From: DYJK01 sp964464825
GTDB taxonomy: Bacteria; Bacteroidota; Ignavibacteria; Ignavibacteriales; Melioribacteraceae
DNA length: 64,000 bases
Direction: 5' to 3'
Assembly (NCBI GenBank): GCA_964464825.1
Contig: CAYXKL010000001.1
Location: 1 to 64,000, forward strand
The translations under genes were made by a program, and so were the position numbers. The notes below the pieces were generated by a model, which searched no databases, was not told where the DNA came from, and saw only the letters and a list, made by a program, of their open reading frames with translations. Below, piece after piece: positions 8,176-16,349 of this stretch. Position 1 is the first letter of the stretch. Each line of letters begins with the position of its first letter.

Positions 8176-9537
8176 CTACTTTATAAGCAGCATTTTCTTG
8201 GTTTCCATATAAACCAATCCTGGATATGCGTAAGAACTGACTTTTAATGTGTAGAAGTATATACCGCTCGGTAAAGACGCACCATGGTGCGTCTTTACTA
8301 CGTTATATGTTACTGAATATTTCCCGGGGGATTGATATTCATTTACAAGCGTTGCAATTTCTTTCCCGAGGATATTATAAACTTTTAAAGTGACGACCCC
8401 ACCCTCGGTCTCTCCTCTTAGTAAGGGGAGGGATATGGGAGGGGTTGGAATTGTATAGGTAATAGTTGTGGTTGGATTAAACGGATTGGGATAATTTTGT
8501 TCAAGTGAAAATTGATTTGGAATTTCTAAATCTTCTTCTACATCTGTTGGAACGATTGCACTTAAATAATATGGATCCGCAATTGCATTTTTATAAGCTT
8601 GTAATGAAAGCTCGGAAGAATTTATTTTCCAATTGGTCATTACTGTTCCTTCTACTTTTTCAACATGAAACCATGTAACAGCTTTTATTTTGGGAAATGA
8701 ATATTTCAGATAGATTGAATATGCATTTGTAATCCAATTCGATTTTTGTCCGCCGCTCTCTACCGAAGCAAACTCACCTATCATTAATGGTTTCCCATAA
8801 TTTTGAAATTTTTGATAAAGTTCAGTATAAATATTATGAAACTCTACCCAGCCCGACCATGTTTGTGATGTTCCAAAATTATAACCATCAAATCCAATCC
8901 AATCAACATAATCATCACCCGGGTAATATGCTTCGGGTGTATTCCATGAAGCGGTTGGTGATGACCCGTTGTTCGGGCACCAAATCCACGCAACATTATC
9001 TGCGCCGACATTTTCAAAAATATTATGTACATGTTTAAAAGCTGCAATAAATCTTTCCGGTCCATCTGCAACATTCGGATCGCCGAAACCAATCAATGTT
9101 CCACCCCCATTATTAGCGCCGCCGTATTTGTACCAATCACCATTCATTTCATGTCCCAGCCGGATAAAAAGAGGCAAACCCCAATTCTTAACACTTGTAG
9201 CATAATTAGTTATGAAATTATCCCACTGCCCATTTATAATTGCATCAAGCGGGTATGGTGAACCGTTTACTTCACACATCCAAGTTATATGAGGAACTGC
9301 ACCACCACTTACAATAGTATTGCATTTGGATAATGGAAAATCGGCAACTTTGTTAGAAGGCCAGCCGGTAAAAAACATTTCGATAGCAATTTCTTTACCG
9401 GCAAGAGTTTCGAATGCTTGCTGTGTATCAGTTCCGGTGAATGCCGCGTGGTAACATCCGGTTTCAGGAATTGGAATTTGAGGATGCGCACAATTTAAAA
9501 ATCCCAACACAGTAAGTAATATCAGTATTTTTTTCAT
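8176..9537 (-). CDS. Secreted GH26 beta-mannanase-like glycoside hydrolase with T9SS domain
   Basis: Retaining glycoside hydrolase of family 26, expected to cleave beta-1,4-mannan-type chains outside the cell. The probable acid/base is E130 in RLGHEMNGDWYKYGG and the nucleophile E255 in PLMIGEFAS; the W-rich FHVEK segment is also typical. An N-terminal hydrophobic signal (1-20) and a C-terminal T9SS type A domain (about 343-453) show export and surface anchoring. The sorting domain carries two odd in-frame insertions encoded by DNA repeats: residues about 363-381 (PPISLPLLRGETEGG) and 414-423, encoded by a perfect 28-bp palindrome. It starts 9 bases after the GH2 stop, so the two enzymes are one operon. 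Exact substrate (mannan, galactomannan, other) is inference. Confidence 0.9.
   Translation of the reverse strand: MKKILILLTVLGFLNCAHPQIPIPETGCYHAAFTGTDTQQAFETLAGKEIAIEMFFTGWPSNKVADFPLSKCNTIVSGGAVPHITWMCEVNGSPYPLDAIINGQWDNFITNYATSVKNWGLPLFIRLGHEMNGDWYKYGGANNGGGTLIGFGDPNVADGPERFIAAFKHVHNIFENVGADNVAWIWCPNNGSSPTASWNTPEAYYPGDDYVDWIGFDGYNFGTSQTWSGWVEFHNIYTELYQKFQNYGKPLMIGEFASVESGGQKSNWITNAYSIYLKYSFPKIKAVTWFHVEKVEGTVMTNWKINSSELSLQAYKNAIADPYYLSAIVPTDVEEDLEIPNQFSLEQNYPNPFNPTTTITYTIPTPPISLPLLRGETEGGVVTLKVYNILGKEIATLVNEYQSPGKYSVTYNVVKTHHGASLPSGIYFYTLKVSSYAYPGLVYMETKKMLLIK
8271..8298. repeat. Perfect 28-bp palindrome inside the GH26 coding sequence
   Basis: 14-base arms without a loop, beginning GTAAAGACGCACC on both strands. 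It is translated in frame as VKTHHGAS in a T9SS-domain loop. The GC-rich core stands out from the AT-rich surroundings. It resembles the GTAGAGACG-type dispersed palindromes common in bacterial genomes. Confidence 0.85.
8397..8449. repeat. GC-rich imperfect inverted repeat inside the GH26 coding sequence
   Basis: A G/C-homopolymer-rich block (core around CTCTTAGTAAGGGGAGGG) inserted in frame in the loop between the first two strands of the sorting domain. It encodes SLPLLRGETEGG, a peptide signature typical of a dispersed nucleotide repeat read in this frame. Confidence 0.6.
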
Positions 9538-9546
9538 GAGTTCAGA

Positions 9547-11937
9547 TCATTTCAATAAAATCATTTTTTTCGTTTCTAAATATTTTGTGTTAAGAGAAGA
9601 ATCCGTGACTTTTAATTGATAAAAATAAACACCGGAAGATAATTGAGAATTGATGATTGAGAATTGAGAATTATAGACTCCGGCTTTTTTAAATTCATCA
9701 AAAATCGTTGCAATTTCTCTACCGAGCAAATCATAAATTTTTAAAGAAACAAATCCATCAACCGGTAATCGGTATCCGATAACTGTATTGGGATTAAAAG
9801 GATTAGGGTAATTTTGTTCGAGAGAATATTCTGTTGGAATTATATTTTCATTTTCATCCTCAACATCAGTATAAATTCCCTCTTGATTGAAATACGGTAA
9901 GTAGGCAACTTTTAATTTAGTAACAACCGGTTTTGCAGTTTGTCTATCCATTGTGTGCAGACCCATAGTTTGGTAGCCGCCATCGTTTCGGAATTGATAC
10001 CAATCAAAAACACACCACCATGTTGAAGCCATCAATCCGCCGCCGAAAGATTCGTTGAGTGTACCGTTTGTGTTTAAAGCGGCAAATAGTTTGAACGCAT
10101 TAAAAGTATTATCGAATATATAATTTTGATCATTGTAACTTGTCCCACCTTCACCGCTCCAATAACCAAACTCAGTATCAATTGCCGGTTTGTTAGGATA
10201 GTTAGTTCTCACCTTATTTAAAAAATCATAAGTGCCGGCAAATGTTTCCGATTTTCTAACTCCATTATTATATTTATGAAAAACTCCGAAATAGATTGTC
10301 CATCCGGCAACATTTAATGGTGCTTGTGATACATCATCCGGACCCGGTCTGTCTGCGGCGGCTGATTGTGTAATCATTCTGCCGTCGTAATAATTTTCTC
10401 TTTGATCGTTAACAATATTCTGATTATAAATTGCACGGTTATCAACATCCAAACATTCATTTGAAGTACTCCACAAAATTATTGATGGTCTGTTATAATC
10501 TTTAAATACCATTTCGCGGAACATCTGGTATGTAATTCTTCTTTGTTCCTGATGCTGCCAGGCATCGGGTGTATCAAACCAGAAAACCGGGATTTCTTCC
10601 ATGATTGTTAAACCGATTCTATCTGCAATTAAATAAGTATAAAGATTATTTGGATAGTGTGCTGTGCGGAGAAAATTTACATTCAAACTTTTTACTTGAA
10701 CAAGATCTGAATAGATAATGTTTTTAGGAACTGCTCTTCCATAATCGGGGTGTTCTTCGTGGCGTGCGGCTCCGGTTAAAAATACAATCCGGCTGTTTAG
10801 TATAAATTTATTTCCTTTTGTACCAACTGTCCTGATACCAAACTGTGTATAATATTCATCAATAACATTACTGTTTTCTGTCAGTGTTACTTTCATTACA
10901 TAAAGATTCGGATTTTTAGGTGACCAAATTTTAGGATTCGGAATTTGAAGATTCGTTTGCCAAACGGAAACATCATTTGCAGAAATTGTAAAACTGTTTT
11001 GAGTTACTCCAACCAAAGTAACAACAGAGCCGGTTAAATCTCCGGCAAATTCCGATTGAATATTATTTTCATCAACATCTGCTTCATATACGGTGATACT
11101 TGCAGTAACATTGGAAGCAGTTGTATTTCTATTATTTAATATGACGGTGGTTTCAAAATTTCCGTCCAAATCTTTAGGAACAATATTAGCTCTTACAACA
11201 TTTACCGGGTCGCTTATTTCCAAATAGATATCGTGATATACTCCATCATAGTTAAACCAATCGGGTGTATTATATGGAACGATAAATTTATTTGAGTTCC
11301 ATCTAATATTATGAACGCGCACCGCAACCGTATTATTACCGCCGTAGTTAAGGTATGTGGAAATATCGAATGCAAAAGGTGTGTGTCCTCCTTCGTGATA
11401 ACCAAGATAGTGATCGTTGATCCAGACATCGGTGACGTAATTAGCAGCATAAAAAATCAGTTTAATATATTTACCGGAATTAGCGGCATCGATCTGAAAT
11501 GTTTTTCTATACCAGATAGCATCATAATCAAAAGAAATGGTTGGTGCCGTTGGCCATGGATGCAAATCATTTTCAACACCGGGCAAAGTTTTTTCTTCCC
11601 AACCGGAGTCGTCAAAACTTGCAAGTTGTTTACCGCCGGCTTCATTTTCTAATACTGCAATACCGGCAGCATCGCGTTTCATCAAAGTAATTTGGTCGCT
11701 CGCATCAAACCTGAATTTTTTCCATGTGCCGGCAAGATCAATTATTGTCCTTTGCTTCTCAAACGAAGGCAAAGGAATTCCATTTTGGAAAGGAACTTTA
11801 ACACCGTTAATATCTGTAAGAGATAGTGTGGCTTCCAGAGTTGCAGATGTTGCGCTCTGAGCATATAATTTATTGTTTGGCAGAATTAACGTAAGTGAAG
11901 TAATAATCAGAAATAAATTTTTAAAAACTAATTTCAT
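9547..11937 (-). CDS. Secreted GH2 glycosidase (beta-galactosidase/beta-mannosidase type) with T9SS domain
   Basis: 796-residue exo-acting retaining glycosidase of family 2. Order: signal peptide (1-26), jelly-roll sugar-binding domain (about 60-245, with WYRKTF and NDHYLGYHEGGHTPFAFDI), immunoglobulin-like domain (about 245-372), TIM-barrel catalytic domain with acid/base E494 (ILWSTSNE) and nucleophile E589 (AIDTEFGYW), then a T9SS type A domain (about 705-796). Its sorting domain also holds a repeat-derived insertion (NSQFSIINSQLSS). It is the first gene of the operon, with GAGAGGG as ribosome site and a sigma-54-like promoter 37 bases upstream. It probably acts with GH26 on a beta-mannan or galactomannan; which sugar it removes cannot be read from sequence. 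Confidence 0.9.
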   Translation of the reverse strand: MKLVFKNLFLIITSLTLILPNNKLYAQSATSATLEATLSLTDINGVKVPFQNGIPLPSFEKQRTIIDLAGTWKKFRFDASDQITLMKRDAAGIAVLENEAGGKQLASFDDSGWEEKTLPGVENDLHPWPTAPTISFDYDAIWYRKTFQIDAANSGKYIKLIFYAANYVTDVWINDHYLGYHEGGHTPFAFDISTYLNYGGNNTVAVRVHNIRWNSNKFIVPYNTPDWFNYDGVYHDIYLEISDPVNVVRANIVPKDLDGNFETTVILNNRNTTASNVTASITVYEADVDENNIQSEFAGDLTGSVVTLVGVTQNSFTISANDVSVWQTNLQIPNPKIWSPKNPNLYVMKVTLTENSNVIDEYYTQFGIRTVGTKGNKFILNSRIVFLTGAARHEEHPDYGRAVPKNIIYSDLVQVKSLNVNFLRTAHYPNNLYTYLIADRIGLTIMEEIPVFWFDTPDAWQHQEQRRITYQMFREMVFKDYNRPSIILWSTSNECLDVDNRAIYNQNIVNDQRENYYDGRMITQSAAADRPGPDDVSQAPLNVAGWTIYFGVFHKYNNGVRKSETFAGTYDFLNKVRTNYPNKPAIDTEFGYWSGEGGTSYNDQNYIFDNTFNAFKLFAALNTNGTLNESFGGGLMASTWWCVFDWYQFRNDGGYQTMGLHTMDRQTAKPVVTKLKVAYLPYFNQEGIYTDVEDENENIIPTEYSLEQNYPNPFNPNTVIGYRLPVDGFVSLKIYDLLGREIATIFDEFKKAGVYNSQFSIINSQLSSGVYFYQLKVTDSSLNTKYLETKKMILLK
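9643..9679. repeat. AATTGAGAATTGAG simple repeat within the GH2 sorting domain
   Basis: Tandem variants of the 7-mer TTGAGAA, with one ATTGATGATTGAG interruption, encode NSQFSIINSQL in place of the usual FDASNLSSG loop. The same repeat type appears in a non-coding position at 57862-57896. Confidence 0.7.
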
Positions 11938-11973
11938 GGCCCTCTCGTTCTATTAAAGATGGGAATTTTAACG

Positions 11974-11989
11974 TGCAAAAAAGATACCA
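11974..11989 (-). promoter_or_regulatory. Sigma-54-like promoter of the GH2-GH26 operon
   Basis: The minus strand reads TGGTATCTTTTTTGCA: GG-N10-GC with a full TTGCA -12 box. The predicted start is near 11963, giving a 26-base leader that contains GAGAGGG before the ATG. Paired palindromes lie 59 bp upstream. Confidence 0.6.
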
Positions 11990-12047
11990 GCAAAGGATTG
12001 CGATTTTTAGTAGAAATACAACAACAAAAATATTTTCTGAAATGTAA

Positions 12048-12085
12048 TTATTAAAGTAATAAATGAACAGTTATTAAATTAATAA
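12048..12085 (-). promoter_or_regulatory. Paired palindromic upstream site, copy B
   Basis: TTATTA-AAG-TAATAA (12048-12062) and TTATTAAATTAATAA (12071-12085; arms extend to GTTATTAA/TTAATAAC), 23 bp start to start. Placed like copies A and C relative to the sigma-54-like element. Candidate enhancer site for the response regulator at 17496-18974. Confidence 0.7.
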
Positions 12086-12143
12086 CTCATTTTACACAAT
12101 AAAAAAAGGTGGTGATAACCGCCTTCTGAATACCGGATATTTA

Positions 12144-12159
12144 CCCGCCAATTGGCGGG
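12144..12159. repeat. Perfect 16-bp palindrome CCCGCCAATTGGCGGG
   Basis: GC-rich palindrome 15 bases after the stop of the broken protease gene. It is flanked by imperfect inverted TACCGGATA / GGATACTGGGTA sequences, so the whole (about 12132-12172) looks like a dispersed repetitive palindrome. It may act as a terminator. Confidence 0.6.
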
Positions 12160-12173
12160 CTGGATACTGGGTA

Positions 12174-14939
12174 TTACTTTAAAAGCAGCATTTTCTTTGT
12201 GAGTGAATTTCCGTTTGTAGTCAAATTGTAGAAGTAAACTCCGCTCGGTAATTTGCTTGCATCAAATGTTATTTCGTGCTTGCCCATTTCAAACTCACCA
12301 TCAGCGAGAATTGCAACTTCATTTCCCAGTACATCAAATATTTTCAGTTTGATATTTTCTTTTGTTAGCAACGTGAAAGTTATTGTTGTTGTTGGTTTGA
12401 ATGGATTTGGGTAATTATTAAGTACTTCTTTTGTTTTTTCTATTGCAATTATTTGTTGGTTTATATTTTTTGCTCTCTGAGTGTTATATCGATCTTCGTT
12501 TAGCATGAGGTTGACATAAGTCAACAATTCATCTTCCGGGTATTTTGAAGCAAGGTCATCAAATGTTTTTGGTGCATTTAACTTGTCATTATATAGATCA
12601 AGGTAAAATGCGCCGATTCTGTATAAGGTTTGTTTTTCTATCGCTTCATTCAAATTATATTTATTTAGAATCATTTTTAAGTTATTCATTGCTTGATCAC
12701 TAAAACCGAGATTATAAAGTTGATGTGTTTCTAATTCGAGTAATACTACAAATAATTCCTTCTCTTCTTTAAGTAATGGTTTTAATTCTTTCTTTGAGAA
12801 ATCTAAAAAGTCTTTCTTTTTTGCTTGCGTAAAACATTCTTCGATTTTGATTAGTGCATATCTGCCTCTATTTGTATTTGTTTCTTTCTTAAATACCTCT
12901 AAGAAAAGATTTATTGCCTCATCATGTTTTCCTTCTCTTTGTTTCTGCTCGGCAAGTTCTAACTCATCAAATTGAATACTCATTGTTGCATGAATTGGTG
13001 TTTTATTATCATCGTTTGTGGGAATAATATTTCTGTTAGGATTTGGATTCGTTTGCAAAGGATCGTTGCGGTTAATTGTTGAACTGCTTGCATAAAATTC
13101 TGCATCCAGTGGTGGGAAAGTTGTGCCCCAATAAACTTTATTTGCATTTACTATAGAGTGTAGTAAGCTACAACTTCCTGATTTGTATTATTAAAAACAC
13201 TGTTGCCGTATGTTAAATAACCATTAAGACTTGGGTTACAATTATATGATGTATAAACTCCGTTCAAGTTATTGCGTATTACATTAGAGCCTGGATAACC
13301 ATAATCCGTTAAGTTAGGTGAGCTATAAGAATTGCACCGCAGACCATAAGATGAATTGTTTCTGATGTTATTTCCTACTAAAATCGGACTGGAATAATAG
13401 TCACAGTAAACGCCAACACTGCTGTTATTATCAATTGTACTATGTTTTATTGTAGGAGACGAGTTGTACATATTAATGCCGGTAGTTGCATAAGTAATAT
13501 TGCAGTAGTCTAATGTACCGCTGCTTCCTGAGTTGAATTGAATACCACCCCAGTTACTTGAACCGCTTTTTGTAAAAATTATTTGATTTGTCGAACTACT
13601 TGTCGACGTCAAGGTGCCATTTATAATTAAGATGCATTCCCAGAAAAAGTGATAGTTTTTCCAGTATCAATGGTAAGTGAGTAGGAAGAAGGCACAGTAA
13701 AGTTACCGCCAAAACTTGTTGAGGTTCGTGAGGAAAGTAATAATTTTGATATTGATTGTGTTGTTGCACTTGTAAAACTTGGATCTTGATAAACTTTACC
13801 AGCCTTATCCCCTAACTCTAAACTTCTGCGCCATATTTTCTCCCACCAATTGGATAATTCATAATTTGTAGGATACATTGTGTATGCTGAATACGAATCT
13901 CCAACGTGATGTAAACCGACTCCATGACCCAGTTCATGAGCAGCTACATCTTCTAGATCAACCGGTCCTATCTGACCATAATATGGATGATTATATGGTA
14001 TATAATAACTTGGATATGTTGTGCTAGTATTCCAGTGGTTATCATAATTAAAAGCAATATCTACTTCGTATATAACATTGTTCGTTTGTCTTGGCCATGA
14101 CACTGCATTTGAGTGACTGAGATATCCGTCGCTTTCAAAAGTAATTGTTGAAATACCATCACCACGATATATAATGCCAGTATAAGGAGTACTTGAAATA
14201 GTAAATGTTGCATATGAATGATTTACTGAATTCCATGAATCTACGGCTCTTTGAACGGCTGCTTTTATATCATCAAATGAGAGTGCGTTTCCATCCTTAT
14301 CTTTTGCATTATTTGGATTTATTTTAAACTCGATTGTGCCGCTTGTGGGACCATAACGTGCTGGTTTAATAAGATGGAACTCGCCACCAAGCTTAAGTGT
14401 TCCTGATCCGTCATATTCAACATTGCTGGCATCCTTGTTCTTAGGGATATCAATTAAATTCGCTCGCCCAAGAGCAATATCTTTTATTTGTCTTTTAAAA
14501 CGTTCACTTGAGATATTACTTCCCTCAATTGTATTGCCTGTGATTACGAATTTGCCTTGGTCGCGTCCAACTATGGACCAATCACCCTCGCCATGTTTTT
14601 TAAGTGCGAGAATTACTTTTTCTCCTCTTTTAAAAGCTGTTGTAAAAGGTCGGCTGCCATCTTCATAATCTAATTCCAATGACCTTATCACAATAGTGTC
14701 ATCAGTTAGTTTTCCGACAATTACTTCATTTATTTTTAAGTGACAACCACAATTGGAATGTTATGTTCGTCGGTTGAATGAATTATATCTATAACTTCTG
14801 CTTCTACTATTTCTGTAGATTTTTTAATAATAGATAAAAAATTTTCAACAACGTAATCATAGGATAAAATAGGTGTTGTTAAACAAATCGAGAAAATGGA
14901 AATAAGCAAAAACTGATAATAACGAATTAACACCCTCAT
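12174..14939 (-). pseudogene. Secreted matrixin-type metalloprotease with beta-helix, TPR-like and T9SS domains; three -1-nt frameshifts
   Basis: Four successive open frames read as one protein of about 920 residues: signal peptide MRVLIRYYQFLLISIFSICLTTP (start 14939, ribosome site AAAAGGAG); a metzincin zinc protease with HELGHGVGLHH and Met-turn YTMYP; a right-handed beta-helix of short NxxxG repeats (about 13160-13700); a TPR-like helical region; and an intact T9SS type A domain (NYPNPFKPTTTI, GVYFY, KKMLLLK). The breaks are at plus-strand TAAG at 14737-14740, 13628-13631 and 13164-13167. In each, one extra T in coding CTTA (making NCT TTA) restores a seamless frame: VVTLKINEVIVG, GNASLIINGTL, VVALLHSIVNANKVYWG. 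The protein sequence either side of the breaks is otherwise intact, so it is a very young pseudogene, an assembly artefact, or recoded. It follows the 16104 gene after 13 bases. Confidence 0.8.
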
Positions 14940-14952
14940 TGTGTTTCTCCTT

Positions 14953-16104
14953 TTAATTAGTTTTGTATGGTGTTGTCATGAAAATTAGAAAAACTTGTTT
15001 ATCATAATATTCAAAACCAAATATATTTTTCGAATAGTAGTAGTCATCATATACGATAGGAAAATTTTCTTGAGTTTTCGATGGTGTGCCAAGTACATTT
15101 ATTACAAAATCACGACCCGAGTTTACAGTAATACCGTGTTTTGTCTTACCTCTGTATGTTCCTTCAACATGAACACCAATAACGCCAAGTCCAAGAGCCC
15201 GATCTTTCGATATAAAAACATATGTATCGGATAGAGAACCTTTTGTGTAATAAAAAATATATCCATCAAAATCACCTTCTCCAACGTAGTCCGGTTCTCC
15301 AAGTTTGTTAATTACTGTCAGCGAATCATCTCCAATTTCTACTCCCTCTATACTTTGTCCTAAAATAATTCTTGCTTTCTCTACGGCAAAAACAATCGTA
15401 GTGTCGCTATTAATCGAAATATCTTCAAATCTCTGTATCACTATCTCTGGTTTTGTGCTATCTACACTTTTTATTTCAAAAGTATATCTATTCCAAACAG
15501 TGTTTGTTTTTTTTGTTAATCTCAACTGATTACTACTAGTTACAAATCTATTTCCGTTTTTCACAAACGAAGAACCATTTGGAGAATAGATCATTTTCAT
15601 AGTTTGAATTTCTTTGTTTGTTATTAGCTGATAAAAATAAATTCTCGGCACTGCTTTTATTCCATGATTGTTTGTTCCATCCCATCTCACTCCGTGTATT
15701 CCGATATTTTGTTCTCCTTGTCGGAATGTTTTTATCTCACGCCCAAGTATGTCGTATATTTTTATTGTTACTTCATTTTGTTTGTTCAGCTTGTAAAGAA
15801 TTTCCGTTTGGTTTGAAAATGGATTTGGATAGTTCTGTGCAAGTTCGAAGTTTGTCGGTAATGTTGGTTCGTCATTATCAACACCAACAATTGCATTAAG
15901 CTGGTAGTAACCGAGACTATCGGTTGTAGTTGAATCGACAATGGAATTAGTTTGTGAGTTATATAAAACAACGGAAGCATGATTAACATATTGGCTGTCA
16001 GTCAATACTCTTCCGCTTACATGGTAGGTTTGACAAAAAACTTTAGTTTGAAACAGCAAGAGTATCAAAAACAATAGCCGAACATTTAGCAAAAACTGTT
16101 TCAT
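14953..16104 (-). CDS. Exported protein with regulatory-like domain and internal T9SS-like module
   Basis: 383 residues: signal peptide (1-25), a short carboxypeptidase-regulatory-like segment (about 26-75, VSGRVLTDSQYVNHASVVLYNS), a T9SS/FlgD-type beta-sandwich (about 80-170, with NYPNPFSNQTEI, IYDILGREI and IYFYQL) and then about 210 further residues. The C-terminal part has its own globular look (GVEIGDDSLTVINKLGEPDYVGEGDFDG, GITVNSGRDFVINVLGTPSK), like repeats seen in lipoproteins that sense or bind partners. The sorting-like module is therefore internal and probably structural. First gene of a likely two-gene unit with the broken protease; a sigma-54-like promoter lies 106 bases upstream. 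Function unknown. Confidence 0.8.
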   Translation of the reverse strand: MKQFLLNVRLLFLILLLFQTKVFCQTYHVSGRVLTDSQYVNHASVVLYNSQTNSIVDSTTTDSLGYYQLNAIVGVDNDEPTLPTNFELAQNYPNPFSNQTEILYKLNKQNEVTIKIYDILGREIKTFRQGEQNIGIHGVRWDGTNNHGIKAVPRIYFYQLITNKEIQTMKMIYSPNGSSFVKNGNRFVTSSNQLRLTKKTNTVWNRYTFEIKSVDSTKPEIVIQRFEDISINSDTTIVFAVEKARIILGQSIEGVEIGDDSLTVINKLGEPDYVGEGDFDGYIFYYTKGSLSDTYVFISKDRALGLGVIGVHVEGTYRGKTKHGITVNSGRDFVINVLGTPSKTQENFPIVYDDYYYSKNIFGFEYYDKQVFLIFMTTPYKTN

Positions 16105-16208
16105 CTATTCTCCCGTTTTTATTTTTATAGCAAAACGGAATTAATTACGTTTTCAATACTTCCCTTTCAATATTTATTTACGAAATGATTTAGACGTTAT
16201 TCATAAAT

Positions 16209-16224
16209 TGCAAAAAAAACACCA
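16209..16224 (-). promoter_or_regulatory. Sigma-54-like promoter of the 16104 gene
   Basis: The minus strand reads TGGTGTTTTTTTTGCA, GG-N10-GC with TTGCA at -12. The predicted start is near 16198, giving a leader of about 94 bases. The paired palindromes lie 61 bp upstream. Confidence 0.55.
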
Positions 16225-16284
16225 CACAAAAAATGGAATTTCAGTTCATAACAGTGGTTGGAGTGTGTCGATAACGATTGGCAA

Positions 16285-16322
16285 TTATCAAAGTAATAAA
16301 AATGCGGTTATTAATTTAATAA
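16285..16322 (-). promoter_or_regulatory. Paired palindromic upstream site, copy C
   Basis: TTATCA-AAG-TAATAA (16285-16299) and TTATTAATTTAATAA (16308-16322), 23 bp start to start. The second palindrome extends to 14-base arms (AATGCGGTTATTAA, 16301-16329), so as RNA it would also form a strong hairpin 21 bases after the 16350 stop and could terminate that gene. Copies A and B share the core but not these long arms. Confidence 0.7.
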
Positions 16323-16349
16323 CCGCATTAAACTGTATTTTAATTTTTA

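Noticed and set aside
13164..14740. Programmed -1 ribosomal frameshifting in the protease gene
   Set aside because: None of the three sites has an X XXY YYZ slippery heptamer or an evident stimulatory structure; three events in series would give little product. Kept only as a remote option.
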